Positions 27,820-36,644 of a stretch of 64,000 bases of DNA are shown piece by piece. The position numbers and the translations under genes were made by a program. The notes beneath the pieces are model-generated. The model searched no databases. It saw only the letters and a list, made by a program, of their open reading frames with translations, and was not told the origin of the DNA. The stretch lies in IMG/VR virus record IMGVR_UViG_3300034022_000723, positions 1-64,000 of that record; one strand, given 5' to 3'. The DNA is from a virus. How positions within the stretch are numbered: position 1 is the first letter of the stretch; every line of letters begins with the position of its first letter.

Positions 27820-28731
27820 ATGAATATTTTACTAATAGGAGGAGGAGGTTATTTAGGTATACCATTATCTAAGAAACTAACAAAAAAAGGGCACAATGTA
27901 GTCGTATTTGATAAGTTCAAATATAATACACAAGATTTAATAGAATGTAAAAAAATACACGGAGACGTAGGTGGAATAACACTTAGATCTGATTTTCATT
28001 ACCCATCTTTTGATATGATATTTTATTTATCACAACCTAGATTAAATGAATTAGATACAGAAAAACAAGTTGAAACTGAAGTTAGTTATTTTAATACATT
28101 CATAAACTCATTTAATTGGTCTGGGATATATAGAACACCCAAGGTATATTTTATTAGTAGTTGTAGTGTCTACGGTAAGACGGAAGACATTGTAAATGAA
28201 AATTCAGAGGTTATACCAACGTCACTCTATTCAAAAATGAAAATAGAGTGTGAGAAAATTATTACCGAAAATAAAAATTCAAATTTTAAAATATTAAGAT
28301 TATCAACACTTTACGGTAATTTTGATTATAATACATCTGCCACTAAAATATGGAGAAATGACGTTTTTATTAATAATATAATAAATGATGTAATTGACAA
28401 AAAACCAATTGAAATATACGACCCTTTAGCTAAAAGACCACATTTACATGTTATTGATTGTGTTAAAATTATAACCACTTTAGTAAACATACAATTTAAC
28501 GAACCAATTTTAAATATTGGAGTCAATGAATTGAATATAAATAAATTAGAACTGATTAATATTATAAAAAAAATAAAATCATTTGAATACTTTGAAAATT
28601 TTACAAATGACAGTAGAGATTATGGAGTTGATTTTAGTTTATTAAAAAAATATGTAGATTTTGAACACATTAACTATGAAGAAGGTATTCGTAATTATTT
28701 CAATATTATGTCTTTTAAATCCCAAAAATAA
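27820..28731 (+). CDS. NAD-dependent epimerase/dehydratase (extended SDR)
   Basis: 303 aa. Rossmann motif IGGGGYLGIP (GGGGYLG 7-13), FYLSQPRLNELD in the place of the usual HLAA segment, SSCSVYG Ser motif, and catalytic Y137-x3-K141 (YSKMK). Typical nucleotide-sugar epimerase, dehydratase or reductase architecture but slightly short at the C-terminus. Substrate unknown. Last gene of the first enzyme run; only 27 bases follow before the next gene. Confidence 0.78.
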   Translation: MNILLIGGGGYLGIPLSKKLTKKGHNVVVFDKFKYNTQDLIECKKIHGDVGGITLRSDFHYPSFDMIFYLSQPRLNELDTEKQVETEVSYFNTFINSFNWSGIYRTPKVYFISSCSVYGKTEDIVNENSEVIPTSLYSKMKIECEKIITENKNSNFKILRLSTLYGNFDYNTSATKIWRNDVFINNIINDVIDKKPIEIYDPLAKRPHLHVIDCVKIITTLVNIQFNEPILNIGVNELNINKLELINIIKKIKSFEYFENFTNDSRDYGVDFSLLKKYVDFEHINYEEGIRNYFNIMSFKSQK

Positions 28732-28758
28732 TACTTATATTGAAGAATAACTTGTAAT

Positions 28759-30048
28759 ATGAAATTTATATTTGAAGACGGAAAAAATTTTTTAAATTTT
28801 ACCAATTGTGAAGATGTAAACCCATCTGGGATTCGTAGATTTGGTGTGTCCCCATTATTAAATGCAAGTCATTTATTTTACGTATCGAATGAAATAAACA
28901 CAACACATACTTTTCACGATAGTAATGAAGATATAAAAAAATATATAATTTCATGTGGGGTAAACCATAGTCCAGAGGATTGGACTGGTTATTACGAAAA
29001 TGTTAAAAGTCTATTCTCACATCTTAATGAAAAATATTTAAGGGATTTACAAAATGAAGACGCTATCCTATTAATTGACCAAAGTTTTGAAGGATATCAA
29101 ACAGAATGGTTATGGGATTGGTTTCATAAAGAATGTAGAGAATGGAAAATATCACCAAAACAGGTTGTTTATGTGACTGGTAATATGGTGGTTGAAGAAT
29201 TTTACACAAAATGGGCGAATGATAATGAAATCATTGAAAGGATTAAAGTAATTGGATATCCACATTTTGAGTTGGATTTAGGTATAACAGTTTTACATAT
29301 GCCACATAGAAATGAAAGTTTACCAACGTGGGAGAATCATATAAAATATAAAACAGATAATATTGATAACATAAAATCATTTGCTTGTCTTAATAAAAGA
29401 CTAAGACCACATAGAATATGGTTTTATAAGTATATGTTTGAAGCCGGTATTTTAGATAAAGGTCTCGTTAGTATGAATAAATTTGAAAAAAGTAATTGGT
29501 ACTTTGAAGGTAAAACTATAGAACCCGACTATGTTGAAAATTTAACTGAAAACTTACCATTATTAGTTTATGGAAAAAGAAATGATGAAATGGACGATAA
29601 TCATTACATAAGAAGGTTTAATGATCAAATTTGTTTGGATACGTTTGTAACAGTTATTAGTGAAGCACATTGTGGTGATAGTAATAATACAATGTTTATT
29701 AGTGAAAAAACATATAAAGTAATAGCGTGTAGACAACCGTTTATTATAATGGGTAATAAAGATACCCTAAAAAAATTAAGAGAAACTGGTTATCGAACGT
29801 TTGATGGATTTATTGACGAAAGTTATGACTCATTACCGACTTTTGAAAGAATGGAAGCAATTGTAGAATCCATAAAAAAAATAATAAACATAGAAGATAA
29901 ATTAAGTTGGTTTAAGTCTATGGAAGAAATTGTAGAACACAATTATAGAACTTTTATGGATAAACTAATAAATAGACCAATTGAATTTCTTGAGTTAGAA
30001 AGATACTCAAATGAAGTTTTTAAAATACCTAAAATAAAATTAATATAA
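28759..30048 (+). CDS. HR/TEK-family putative glycosyltransferase, member 1
   Basis: 429 aa. Belongs to a family found in six genes here (28759, 32803, 35355, 38494, 46817, 49013). Family motifs: FACLNKRLRPHRIWFYKYMF (N..xxHR), then EAHCGDSNNTMFISEKTYKV, ACRQPFIIMG, and a GYRTFDGFIDESYD segment. The (T/S)EKxxK...PF arrangement resembles the C-terminal donor site of GT10 fucosyltransferases; that is inference, not a recognised hit. No signal peptide. Stop overlaps the SGNH start as TAATG. Role: most likely a glycosyltransferase. Confidence 0.55.
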   Translation: MKFIFEDGKNFLNFTNCEDVNPSGIRRFGVSPLLNASHLFYVSNEINTTHTFHDSNEDIKKYIISCGVNHSPEDWTGYYENVKSLFSHLNEKYLRDLQNEDAILLIDQSFEGYQTEWLWDWFHKECREWKISPKQVVYVTGNMVVEEFYTKWANDNEIIERIKVIGYPHFELDLGITVLHMPHRNESLPTWENHIKYKTDNIDNIKSFACLNKRLRPHRIWFYKYMFEAGILDKGLVSMNKFEKSNWYFEGKTIEPDYVENLTENLPLLVYGKRNDEMDDNHYIRRFNDQICLDTFVTVISEAHCGDSNNTMFISEKTYKVIACRQPFIIMGNKDTLKKLRETGYRTFDGFIDESYDSLPTFERMEAIVESIKKIINIEDKLSWFKSMEEIVEHNYRTFMDKLINRPIEFLELERYSNEVFKIPKIKLI

Positions 30049-30998
30049 TGTATTATTGGCAAGAAAAAAATTTAAAAATTGATAAAAACTCAAAAATATT
30101 AATTGGGTTAGGGGATAGTTTCACCCAAGGGCAGGGAGCTTGCTCAATAGATTTGTGGGAAAAATATGATTGGGACATTAATAAAATGAATTTAAATGAG
30201 AACGTAGATGTTTTAGAATCCAATTATAAAAATTCATGGGTTAATAAGATTTGTGAAAATTATTTAACTGATTTTACCCCCATAAATTTTGGCATGTTAG
30301 GGAGAGGTAACAGGGCGGCGGCAAATGAATTGTATTTACATCCAGAGTTAAATTTAGAAATGGCAAAAGAAAAAATTGTTGTTTTTATGTTAAGTGGAAG
30401 AGAAAGGTTTGATTTTGTACATAAAGAATATGCTGAACATGTTCATTTTAAAACAATATGGCCTTCAATTAATGATGACAATCCAGAAAAAGATTTTTTT
30501 GGTGGATATTTAAATTATGCACATAGTGATAAATCTTCAGTAATAGAATTATTGTTAAATATATCATTAGTAAAAAATTGGTGTATTGTTAATAATGCTA
30601 AATTAGTATTAACAAGTGGTTTTGAAAATGATATAAATAGAAAATCATTAATTGATAATATAAAAGGTGTTTCACATGATGATAACACAATGTACAGGGA
30701 ACCAAAAAGAGTTAATGGTTTAGTTGATATAATAGATTGGAATACGTTTTTATACCCAAATGGGAGTTTATGTGTAACTGATTTATTGTTATCTTTAGAA
30801 AAGAGAGACGATTTATTAGATTTAATATTGAGCATGGATAATTTTAGGAAATTATCTGTTTCAATTGATAAAATAAGTGATTATGGTTATATTACAAAAT
30901 GTTCACACCCATCATATAAAGGTCATGAAGTAATATCGGAAATCATATATAAACACATAATAACAATGGGAGATTCCTTAATACCAAAAAATAAATAA
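30048..30998 (+). CDS. SGNH/GDSL hydrolase-like protein
   Basis: 316 aa. Block I LIGLGDSFTQGQG; block II FGMLGRGNRAAA; block III-like VFMLSGRERF; the C-terminal HPSYKGHEVI carries the His (and Asp-less variant of DxxH). The G-x-GN followed by M-x-SxxxR pattern is shared with the other SGNH genes in the window. Likely acyltransferase or esterase. Coupled to the preceding HR/TEK gene by TAATG, a pairing repeated later (37767/38494, 32069/32803). Confidence 0.65.
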   Translation: MYYWQEKNLKIDKNSKILIGLGDSFTQGQGACSIDLWEKYDWDINKMNLNENVDVLESNYKNSWVNKICENYLTDFTPINFGMLGRGNRAAANELYLHPELNLEMAKEKIVVFMLSGRERFDFVHKEYAEHVHFKTIWPSINDDNPEKDFFGGYLNYAHSDKSSVIELLLNISLVKNWCIVNNAKLVLTSGFENDINRKSLIDNIKGVSHDDNTMYREPKRVNGLVDIIDWNTFLYPNGSLCVTDLLLSLEKRDDLLDLILSMDNFRKLSVSIDKISDYGYITKCSHPSYKGHEVISEIIYKHIITMGDSLIPKNK

Positions 30999-31004
30999 TA
31001 TAAA

Positions 31005-31445
31005 ATGAAAAACAACGAAAGAAAGTATTTGCCGACTTTGGCAGAATTAGTAGATAGGTTAAGTATATCACAATTAAAGGAAGTTTTTATAACTGAACAT
31101 AAAGAGGAATACTCACAAGAAATAAGAGACATTCAACATGACGTTCAATTATTTTTAAATGAACATCCTAACACTATAAATGCAGAAACCATCAGAGCAA
31201 TAGTTGTTTTAGCACAAACCAATTTACATATTTGGCATAACGAATCTAATTATCGTAAAGGTATAAAAGATGGAAATAATTTAGAATTAACACATGGGTT
31301 AAATGGTGTTAGAAATACCGCAAAGAATAAAATACAAGAAGTTGTGGGAGGTAGAAAAGATTATAAACTTGATTGTTTGGCGGCTGAATTTCAAAATTGG
31401 GGAATAAGTTGGAGTAAAACCGACATAACAGAAGAAGAAGGTTAA
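31005..31445 (+). CDS. Conserved phage protein of unknown function
   Basis: 146 aa. KYLPTLAELVDRLSISQLKE start, IRAIVVLAQTNLHIWHNESN, LTHGLNGVRNTAKNKIQEVV and GGRKDYKLDCLAAEFQNW. I recall similar proteins in marine T4-like phages beside glycosyltransferases but know no function. Largely alpha-helical; WHNESN and HGLNGVRN are the most conserved-looking stretches. It lies between an SGNH gene and a 2OG oxygenase. Confidence 0.6.
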   Translation: MKNNERKYLPTLAELVDRLSISQLKEVFITEHKEEYSQEIRDIQHDVQLFLNEHPNTINAETIRAIVVLAQTNLHIWHNESNYRKGIKDGNNLELTHGLNGVRNTAKNKIQEVVGGRKDYKLDCLAAEFQNWGISWSKTDITEEEG

Positions 31446-31455
31446 ATGTAATTTT

Positions 31456-32067
31456 ATGTACACTAAAAACAAAAGCGATTTATTGGAAATTGGTTACACA
31501 GTAATTGACAATTTTTTACCGACCGATGTTGCAAAAAAAATACATGATTTATTCGTAAATGAACAAACATGGGAACTTAAACATCAAGTAAGAGAAAATC
31601 ACTTTGAGCACGTTTTTAAAACCGAATCACCTTACTTACCTAAAGGAGACGAAATATACTCAACAAGATATAGTAGGTCCGTTACATTAGAACAAAACGA
31701 AGATATTAAAAATACGTACAATGAATTTTTTGTACCGATGTTAAAGGAAGTATCACCATTTGAATTGAATGAATTTGACATTAGATGTCACAAATCAGAT
31801 AAAGGAGATTACTTCAGAACACACATTGATGATTATGGTGGACACATTAATTTAATATACTATGTAAATGAAAAATGGATGTGGGATTGGGGAGGAATAC
31901 TAAACGTTGTTGATGATAAAGATTTTGAATTTAATAAACAAGTTCTACCTAAATTCAATAGGGTTACATTACTAAATAATAAAGTTTTTAGATCACCTCA
32001 CTTTGTTAGTTCAGTTGAGGAGTATGCACAATTTCCAAGATACTCAATTGTATCATTTAATAAGTAA
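31456..32067 (+). CDS. 2-oxoglutarate/Fe(II)-dependent oxygenase
   Basis: 203 aa. Iron ligands H123 and D125 (THIDDYGGH) and H182 (SPHFVSSV), with R195 (PRYSIVSF) for 2-oxoglutarate; INLIYYVNEKWMWDWGGIL is the characteristic double-stranded beta-helix strand pair of prolyl-4-hydroxylase-type enzymes. Usual length. Hydroxylates an unknown substrate, perhaps a protein or sugar. Followed by one base before the next ATG at 32069. Confidence 0.8.
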   Translation: MYTKNKSDLLEIGYTVIDNFLPTDVAKKIHDLFVNEQTWELKHQVRENHFEHVFKTESPYLPKGDEIYSTRYSRSVTLEQNEDIKNTYNEFFVPMLKEVSPFELNEFDIRCHKSDKGDYFRTHIDDYGGHINLIYYVNEKWMWDWGGILNVVDDKDFEFNKQVLPKFNRVTLLNNKVFRSPHFVSSVEEYAQFPRYSIVSFNK

Positions 32068-32068
32068 T

Positions 32069-32806
32069 ATGAGGTTACATGGATATGGAGATAGTTGGAC
32101 TGAGGGACAAGGAACCACTAATAATAGAAATGAATGGAAAAAACATTCTTGGCTAAAAATAGTGTCAGATAAACTTAATGTAAAATCCATTAATAACGGC
32201 ATTTCAGGAAATTCAAATTTAAATATTTTTAATAAAATTGTTGACGATTTAATTGAAGGTAAGATTGAAAAAAATGATATTGTGGTTATTATGTGGTCAT
32301 CATCTTTAAGGGATTTGGTACCATTTTTACCTAAAAACGAATGGGTTAGCTGGTCAATAAAACACTTAATAGAATATCCCCACAAATTCGTTGAGTCATA
32401 TCAAAGTGAAAATGAAAAATATAATAATTTTTTGTGTTCATTTAAAGAATTATACGTATCCAATTTATTTAATCAAAATTATTATAATATAGTTAACCAA
32501 AACTATATTATTTTTTTACAGAAGATGTTTGATTTTTATGAAGTTAAATATGTAATGTGTGATGCTTTTGAAAGTATGATAATTGAATTAAATAAACATG
32601 ATGATAGGTTAGATATAATTGATAAAAAATATTATTGGAGGTTCGGTAAAAAAACCATAAGAGATTTCTTGAACGATACAAACAGAGAAGATATTTGGGA
32701 ACATAGTGAAAATTATAAAGATAGACCAACCCAACATCCTAATATCCATGGGTATAAATTAATTTCTGATATGTTATATGATTTTATAATAAAAGCACAT
32801 TATTAA
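32069..32806 (+). CDS. SGNH/GDSL hydrolase-like protein
   Basis: 245 aa from the ATG at 32069; an upstream in-frame ATG at 32003 lies inside the oxygenase gene and is rejected. MRLHGYGDSWTEGQG (block I), NGISGNSNLNIF (block II), VIMWSSSLRDL (block III-like), and QHPNIHGYKLISDML (catalytic His). Same sub-family as 42353. Converges with the minus-strand gene ending at 32803; the two stop codons overlap by 4 bases in a small palindrome. Confidence 0.65.
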   Translation: MRLHGYGDSWTEGQGTTNNRNEWKKHSWLKIVSDKLNVKSINNGISGNSNLNIFNKIVDDLIEGKIEKNDIVVIMWSSSLRDLVPFLPKNEWVSWSIKHLIEYPHKFVESYQSENEKYNNFLCSFKELYVSNLFNQNYYNIVNQNYIIFLQKMFDFYEVKYVMCDAFESMIIELNKHDDRLDIIDKKYYWRFGKKTIRDFLNDTNREDIWEHSENYKDRPTQHPNIHGYKLISDMLYDFIIKAHY

Positions 32807-34068
32807 TTTAATAAATTTTTAATAAAAAGATAATCACTTTTATTTTTGCCTATTTGAATTACTTTGTTTTTATTATCTTCAAATCTTTGTGAATTTTTTG
32901 AATAAAATTCAATTAAAGTCTCTTTATTTTCATGTAATCTTTTTAATTCTTCTGTAATCATTTTAAATCTTTTCTTTTGATCCGGCTCATTATCATAACT
33001 ATGATTAATTACATCATCAAAAAAATCAAAATTATATTTTTCTTTTAATGATTTAATGTGGTGGTGTGTTGCCAAAATAATCGGAAACTGATAGTAAAAA
33101 AATGGTTTAAATGATTTTTCGGTTATATGAATAACATTTCCTAAATCAATAAATTGTGATTCCGTAACAATATTAATATATGCGTTTTTATAATTGTGCG
33201 GTATGTCTGGTGGATAAAGCCTGTTTACATAAATTGGGTTTATAATTGTTATTTCATTATTATCATCAAATTCTAAATCATTTACCTCGGTGTCACTAAT
33301 TTTTATTTTTAAATTATCAATATATTCAATTTCATCATGTAGTGTCTCTAATTCACTATCATCAAATAAAGACAAATAATTTGAATTTTGACATTTTTTA
33401 GAATATAAAGGTATAAAAGACCAATTTGTGTCATCTAATAATTTATTTTTTAACATATAAATCAATAAGCTACATCTATGTATTTTAGGACCTCTATTAA
33501 AACACATAAAAAATTTATTTTTTTCATATACATCAAATGGTATGTCATTTTTTTCAAGGGATAATGCAACTACGATTGGTAAGTACATTATACTATATAC
33601 GTTAATTTCTGACTTATAATTAATGACGTAATGATTTAATTTATAATTGTTATTAACAATGTATATTTGTTTAGGTGAAACACCAATGTTATTTAAAACG
33701 GCAAATCCATTTTCATTATCTGACTCATGATGAGAAAAAAATATAAGATTAAAATTTTTACATATTTTTAAACATTCAATAATTTCTTCAGAAAGGATTA
33801 GTTTATCGTTAATAATTTCATCAATACTTATTGAAGCATGACAAATTACGTAATAAAATTTTTCATTTGAATTGTCATAAACATCTTTAATTTTATGATT
33901 TTTAATTACAATTTTACCTGACTCATCACAATTTGAAAATGAATTAATATACGACTTTATAAAATCTTCAAAATCCCAAAAAATTTTATTCGGATAATGA
34001 CTCTTTCCGTTAAAAATTGGAGCATCACCATCCCAAATATCGTACACTAAATTTAAAATGTTATTCAT
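32803..34068 (-). CDS. HR/TEK-family putative glycosyltransferase, member 2
   Basis: 421 aa on the minus strand, last of a three-gene minus operon. Motifs: FFMCFNRGPKIHRCSLLIYM, LLDDTNWSFIP, INIVTESQFIDLGNVIHITE followed by KSFKPFFYYQ, FPIILATHHHIK and FFDDVINHSYDNEPDQ. It is most like copy 2 of the 792-aa protein at 38494 (CFNKGPKRHR, HITEKSFKPFYYFQFPLILATH). The N-terminus contains LVYDIWDGDAPIFNGK, also seen in that copy (LVYDDWLDIDNTNYNG). Antisense placement relative to family neighbours implies a local inversion or an independent insertion. Confidence 0.58.
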   Translation of the reverse strand: MNNILNLVYDIWDGDAPIFNGKSHYPNKIFWDFEDFIKSYINSFSNCDESGKIVIKNHKIKDVYDNSNEKFYYVICHASISIDEIINDKLILSEEIIECLKICKNFNLIFFSHHESDNENGFAVLNNIGVSPKQIYIVNNNYKLNHYVINYKSEINVYSIMYLPIVVALSLEKNDIPFDVYEKNKFFMCFNRGPKIHRCSLLIYMLKNKLLDDTNWSFIPLYSKKCQNSNYLSLFDDSELETLHDEIEYIDNLKIKISDTEVNDLEFDDNNEITIINPIYVNRLYPPDIPHNYKNAYINIVTESQFIDLGNVIHITEKSFKPFFYYQFPIILATHHHIKSLKEKYNFDFFDDVINHSYDNEPDQKKRFKMITEELKRLHENKETLIEFYSKNSQRFEDNKNKVIQIGKNKSDYLFIKNLLN

Positions 34069-34614
34069 TTATAAATTATAAAGTTCAGGATACTCAACTA
34101 TAACATGAATTCCACCCTTTTCATACGCATTTTTATAGTGAAATTCAATTGATTCCCAATCTTTTAAATCGATAAAATTAATATTGGGACACATCGATTT
34201 AAATTCATTAAAATAATTACCTTTATGTTGATGACCTGGATCCAATGGATTATCTGAACCTTTACCCACACGAATAATCATGTTAGGTTTCCATTCACCA
34301 CCACTCATTAAACCAATTTTATCAACATGGTTAACTAATTGATTTGTTGCACATATTAAAAAGTCCCAACGAGGGTAGAATGTAATAACAAACTTACCGA
34401 CCATCGCCATCCCTAATGACATTCCCATTTGTGAATCTTCCATTACAGGAACCTCAATCATTTTTTCTTTAGAAACATTATTTAAAGTAGAACTCATTGG
34501 GTTTCCAGGCCAAATAATTTGTTGACCAATAAAAACTGTATCATTTTGTTGACCTAAATAAGTCATTGAGTTAGTCAATGCATCTTTATAAGGTGTTTGT
34601 TGTTGTGTATTCAT
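34069..34614 (-). CDS. Miniature E1-beta / transketolase pyrimidine-domain protein
   Basis: 181 aa. Reads as the first domain only of a ketoacid dehydrogenase E1-beta (usually ~325 aa): DTVFIGQQIIWP, EVPVMEDSQMGMSLGMAMVG with the catalytic-type E59, FYPRWDFLICATNQLVNHVD, MIIRVGKG. The C-terminal transketolase domain is missing. With the upstream E1-alpha-like gene it would give one split thiamine-diphosphate active site. Known short pairs of this kind in glycan clusters may do carbon-carbon bond chemistry; here that is an inference. Confidence 0.72.
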   Translation of the reverse strand: MNTQQQTPYKDALTNSMTYLGQQNDTVFIGQQIIWPGNPMSSTLNNVSKEKMIEVPVMEDSQMGMSLGMAMVGKFVITFYPRWDFLICATNQLVNHVDKIGLMSGGEWKPNMIIRVGKGSDNPLDPGHQHKGNYFNEFKSMCPNINFIDLKDWESIEFHYKNAYEKGGIHVIVEYPELYNL

Positions 34615-34628
34615 CTAATTTTTAATGT

Positions 34629-35261
34629 TTAAAATATAACCCATTTACCTGTACCATAGTGAGGCCATTGCTTTTCGTAGTCATACCAAATAATGTCATT
34701 TGGAACTCCACTTTTAACCCCCCACGTTTCAATTGTTGGGGTATTTGTCGATACTCCATTATCTTCGATGACAAATTTAATAGGTAAATCAAAATTTTTG
34801 GCATACTTGTGGTTTTCCATGAAAATACCTGTTTCATATGTCATGTCACCTAAAAAACACCATACTATGTCATTACTACCATTTCTTTTATTTGCAATTG
34901 CCGCACCAACCGCTATCGGTATAATACCGGCAACAATTCCTGAACTATAAAAATTCTCTTCTTTGTTTATAATCGTTATTGAACGACCTTCCAATATCTC
35001 TTGTTCTAACCATTCCGAAGGAACACCTTTTAATAATGCATGATAATGGGATCTCCAAGTCGAAAAAACCCAATCGGTTTTTTTAATTCGTTTAAAAATT
35101 TCAATTAATTCGTCCTCATTACCACCATTTAAATGTATGGGACCTCTTACTTTACCAGATTCCCAATAGTCGGCCATTTTCCTTTCGAATTGAATAAGTC
35201 CATGTTTATCCCAAAGTGAATTCCTAACAATTGGTAGATTATCGTTTAAATTTTTTACCAT
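34629..35261 (-). CDS. Miniature E1-alpha / thiamine-diphosphate-binding protein
   Basis: 210 aa, first gene of the minus-strand operon. E1-alpha-type motifs: STWRSHYHALLKG (R70, H72, H74), YSSGIVAGIIPIAVGAA (~105-121), and the TPP-binding segment beginning LGDMTYETG (GD 138-139) and ending FVIEDNGVS (DN 167-168). Usual E1-alpha is ~330 aa, so this is shortened. No E2, E3 or lipoyl domain lies nearby, so a complete dehydrogenase complex is unlikely. The ATG at 35261 sits just downstream of a TTATATTAG element. Confidence 0.75.
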   Translation of the reverse strand: MVKNLNDNLPIVRNSLWDKHGLIQFERKMADYWESGKVRGPIHLNGGNEDELIEIFKRIKKTDWVFSTWRSHYHALLKGVPSEWLEQEILEGRSITIINKEENFYSSGIVAGIIPIAVGAAIANKRNGSNDIVWCFLGDMTYETGIFMENHKYAKNFDLPIKFVIEDNGVSTNTPTIETWGVKSGVPNDIIWYDYEKQWPHYGTGKWVIF

Positions 35262-35265
35262 AATA

Positions 35266-35280
35266 CTAATATAATAAAAA
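35266..35280 (-). promoter_or_regulatory. Minus-strand T-tract plus TTATATTAG promoter candidate
   Basis: Read on the minus strand the sequence is TTTTTATTATATTAG, ending 4 bases before the ATG at 35261. Agreement with the plus-strand elements in a divergent setting supports a real signal rather than AT-richness. Confidence 0.5.
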
Positions 35281-35330
35281 ATAATTAAATACCGAATAGT
35301 TTTAGTTAATTTATTGTTTTTTTAAATAAA

Positions 35331-35344
35331 TTTTCTTATATTTC
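35331..35344 (+). promoter_or_regulatory. T-tract plus TTATATTTC promoter candidate
   Basis: TTTTCTTATATTTC lies 10 bases before the ATG at 35355 and forms a divergent pair with the minus-strand element at 35266. Upstream TTTTTTTAAATAAA resembles the upstream part of the 52029 element (TTTTTTAAAAAAG). Confidence 0.5.
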
Positions 35345-35354
35345 ATATATCAAT

Positions 35355-36644
35355 ATGGAAAAAATTATTTGTAGTTTAGAAGATTGGGACAGTATTTTTG
35401 ATTATTACAGACCTAACGGATCTTCTAAAACTTGGTATATAAAGGAATCAAAAAAATTGGCAATTCCACATACATTGGGGGAATGGAATGTATTAACGGA
35501 AGATGGTGAAATGTTTGACTTAGAACATTTAAGACATCAAACTACACCTAAAATTTGTAATTTAATTCAATATACACCAAAAAACGAATTAAATGGTTCG
35601 TCACATATATACATTATTAATATATATACGAATACGTTTTTTGAAAATAATTTAGATATTGGGTTTTCATGCATTTCAAAGAATTATATAGATGATATAA
35701 GAAATGGTAAATCTAAAATATTAATGTTTTTTATATATGAAGGTTATTCCGGAATGGAAAATAATGAAGATTTTGAGATAATAGAAAAATGGAGATTAGA
35801 ATCAAATTTACCAAAAAATTCTATCTTTTATGTGTGTGGAAATTTATTGTCAGAAAAAATAGTAATTGAAAGAAATTTAGGGTTTGGAGCAAAAGGGGTT
35901 TCACATTTTGAGCCGTGGAATAAATATAAGGGGAGAATCGTATCTTTTGAACCGACAAATGAAAAATATCTTTTTTTATCCTATAATAGACAATATAGAC
36001 ATCAAAGAATAAGATTTATAATTGATTTATTGGAAAAAAATCTTATATATAAAGGATTAATTAGTATAGATAAAATTTCAGAAATACCTTATGAAGTTTC
36101 AGATAATATAAAATCATTTTTTGATAATGAAACACCAATGACGATTGATACGATGCCTGAATTAAAATATAATTTGGCGGTTAACATAACTGTTGAAGAT
36201 TTTAAAAAAACATTTATTTCAGTAGTTACGGAAACATTAGTTGATGACGGGACACTATTTTTTTCTGAAAAAATTTGGAAACCAATTATGGTAGGTCATC
36301 CATTTATGGTTTACGGTAATCAGTATTCGTTAAAGTATTTAAAATCAATCGGTTTCAAAACGTTTGATAGATGGATAGATGAGAGTTATGATGATGAACC
36401 TGATAGGGATAAAAGATCTAAAATGATTGTTAATGAGTTAGAAAAATTTAGTTTAAAATCTTTAGATGAATTAAAAAAATTGAGAGAAGAAATGTTTGAG
36501 ATATGTGAATTTAATTACAACCATTTCAAAACTTATTATTTTGAAAATTACGGTGAAACCGACGAATCTAAAACAATTAAAGAAGTTTTAATAGGTATTT
36601 GGGAAGATATAAATAAAAATGGTAACAAAAAGAAATTAATATGA
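35355..36644 (+). CDS. HR/TEK-family putative glycosyltransferase, member 3
   Basis: 429 aa. Motifs: YLFLSYNRQYRHQRIRFIID, LLEKNLIYKGLISIDK, FISVVTETLVDDGTLFFSEK, IWKPIMVGHPFMVYG, GFKTFDRWIDESYDDEP. Most like member 1 in the C-terminal GxxTFDxxIDESYD segment, and both are 429 aa, so they form one sub-branch. Starts a plus-strand operon; stop overlaps the dehydrogenase start by 4 bases. Confidence 0.57.
   Translation: MEKIICSLEDWDSIFDYYRPNGSSKTWYIKESKKLAIPHTLGEWNVLTEDGEMFDLEHLRHQTTPKICNLIQYTPKNELNGSSHIYIINIYTNTFFENNLDIGFSCISKNYIDDIRNGKSKILMFFIYEGYSGMENNEDFEIIEKWRLESNLPKNSIFYVCGNLLSEKIVIERNLGFGAKGVSHFEPWNKYKGRIVSFEPTNEKYLFLSYNRQYRHQRIRFIIDLLEKNLIYKGLISIDKISEIPYEVSDNIKSFFDNETPMTIDTMPELKYNLAVNITVEDFKKTFISVVTETLVDDGTLFFSEKIWKPIMVGHPFMVYGNQYSLKYLKSIGFKTFDRWIDESYDDEPDRDKRSKMIVNELEKFSLKSLDELKKLREEMFEICEFNYNHFKTYYFENYGETDESKTIKEVLIGIWEDINKNGNKKKLI

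Noticed and set aside
32800-32814. Possible bidirectional terminator at the convergent stops
   Set aside because: TTATTAATTTAATAA is a palindrome but AT-only with a 5-bp stem; too weak to call in this AT-rich DNA.
34069-35261. Pyruvate dehydrogenase complex genes
   Set aside because: Both subunits are short, the beta C-terminal domain is absent and there is no E2, E3 or lipoyl domain, so a complete dehydrogenase is not supported.
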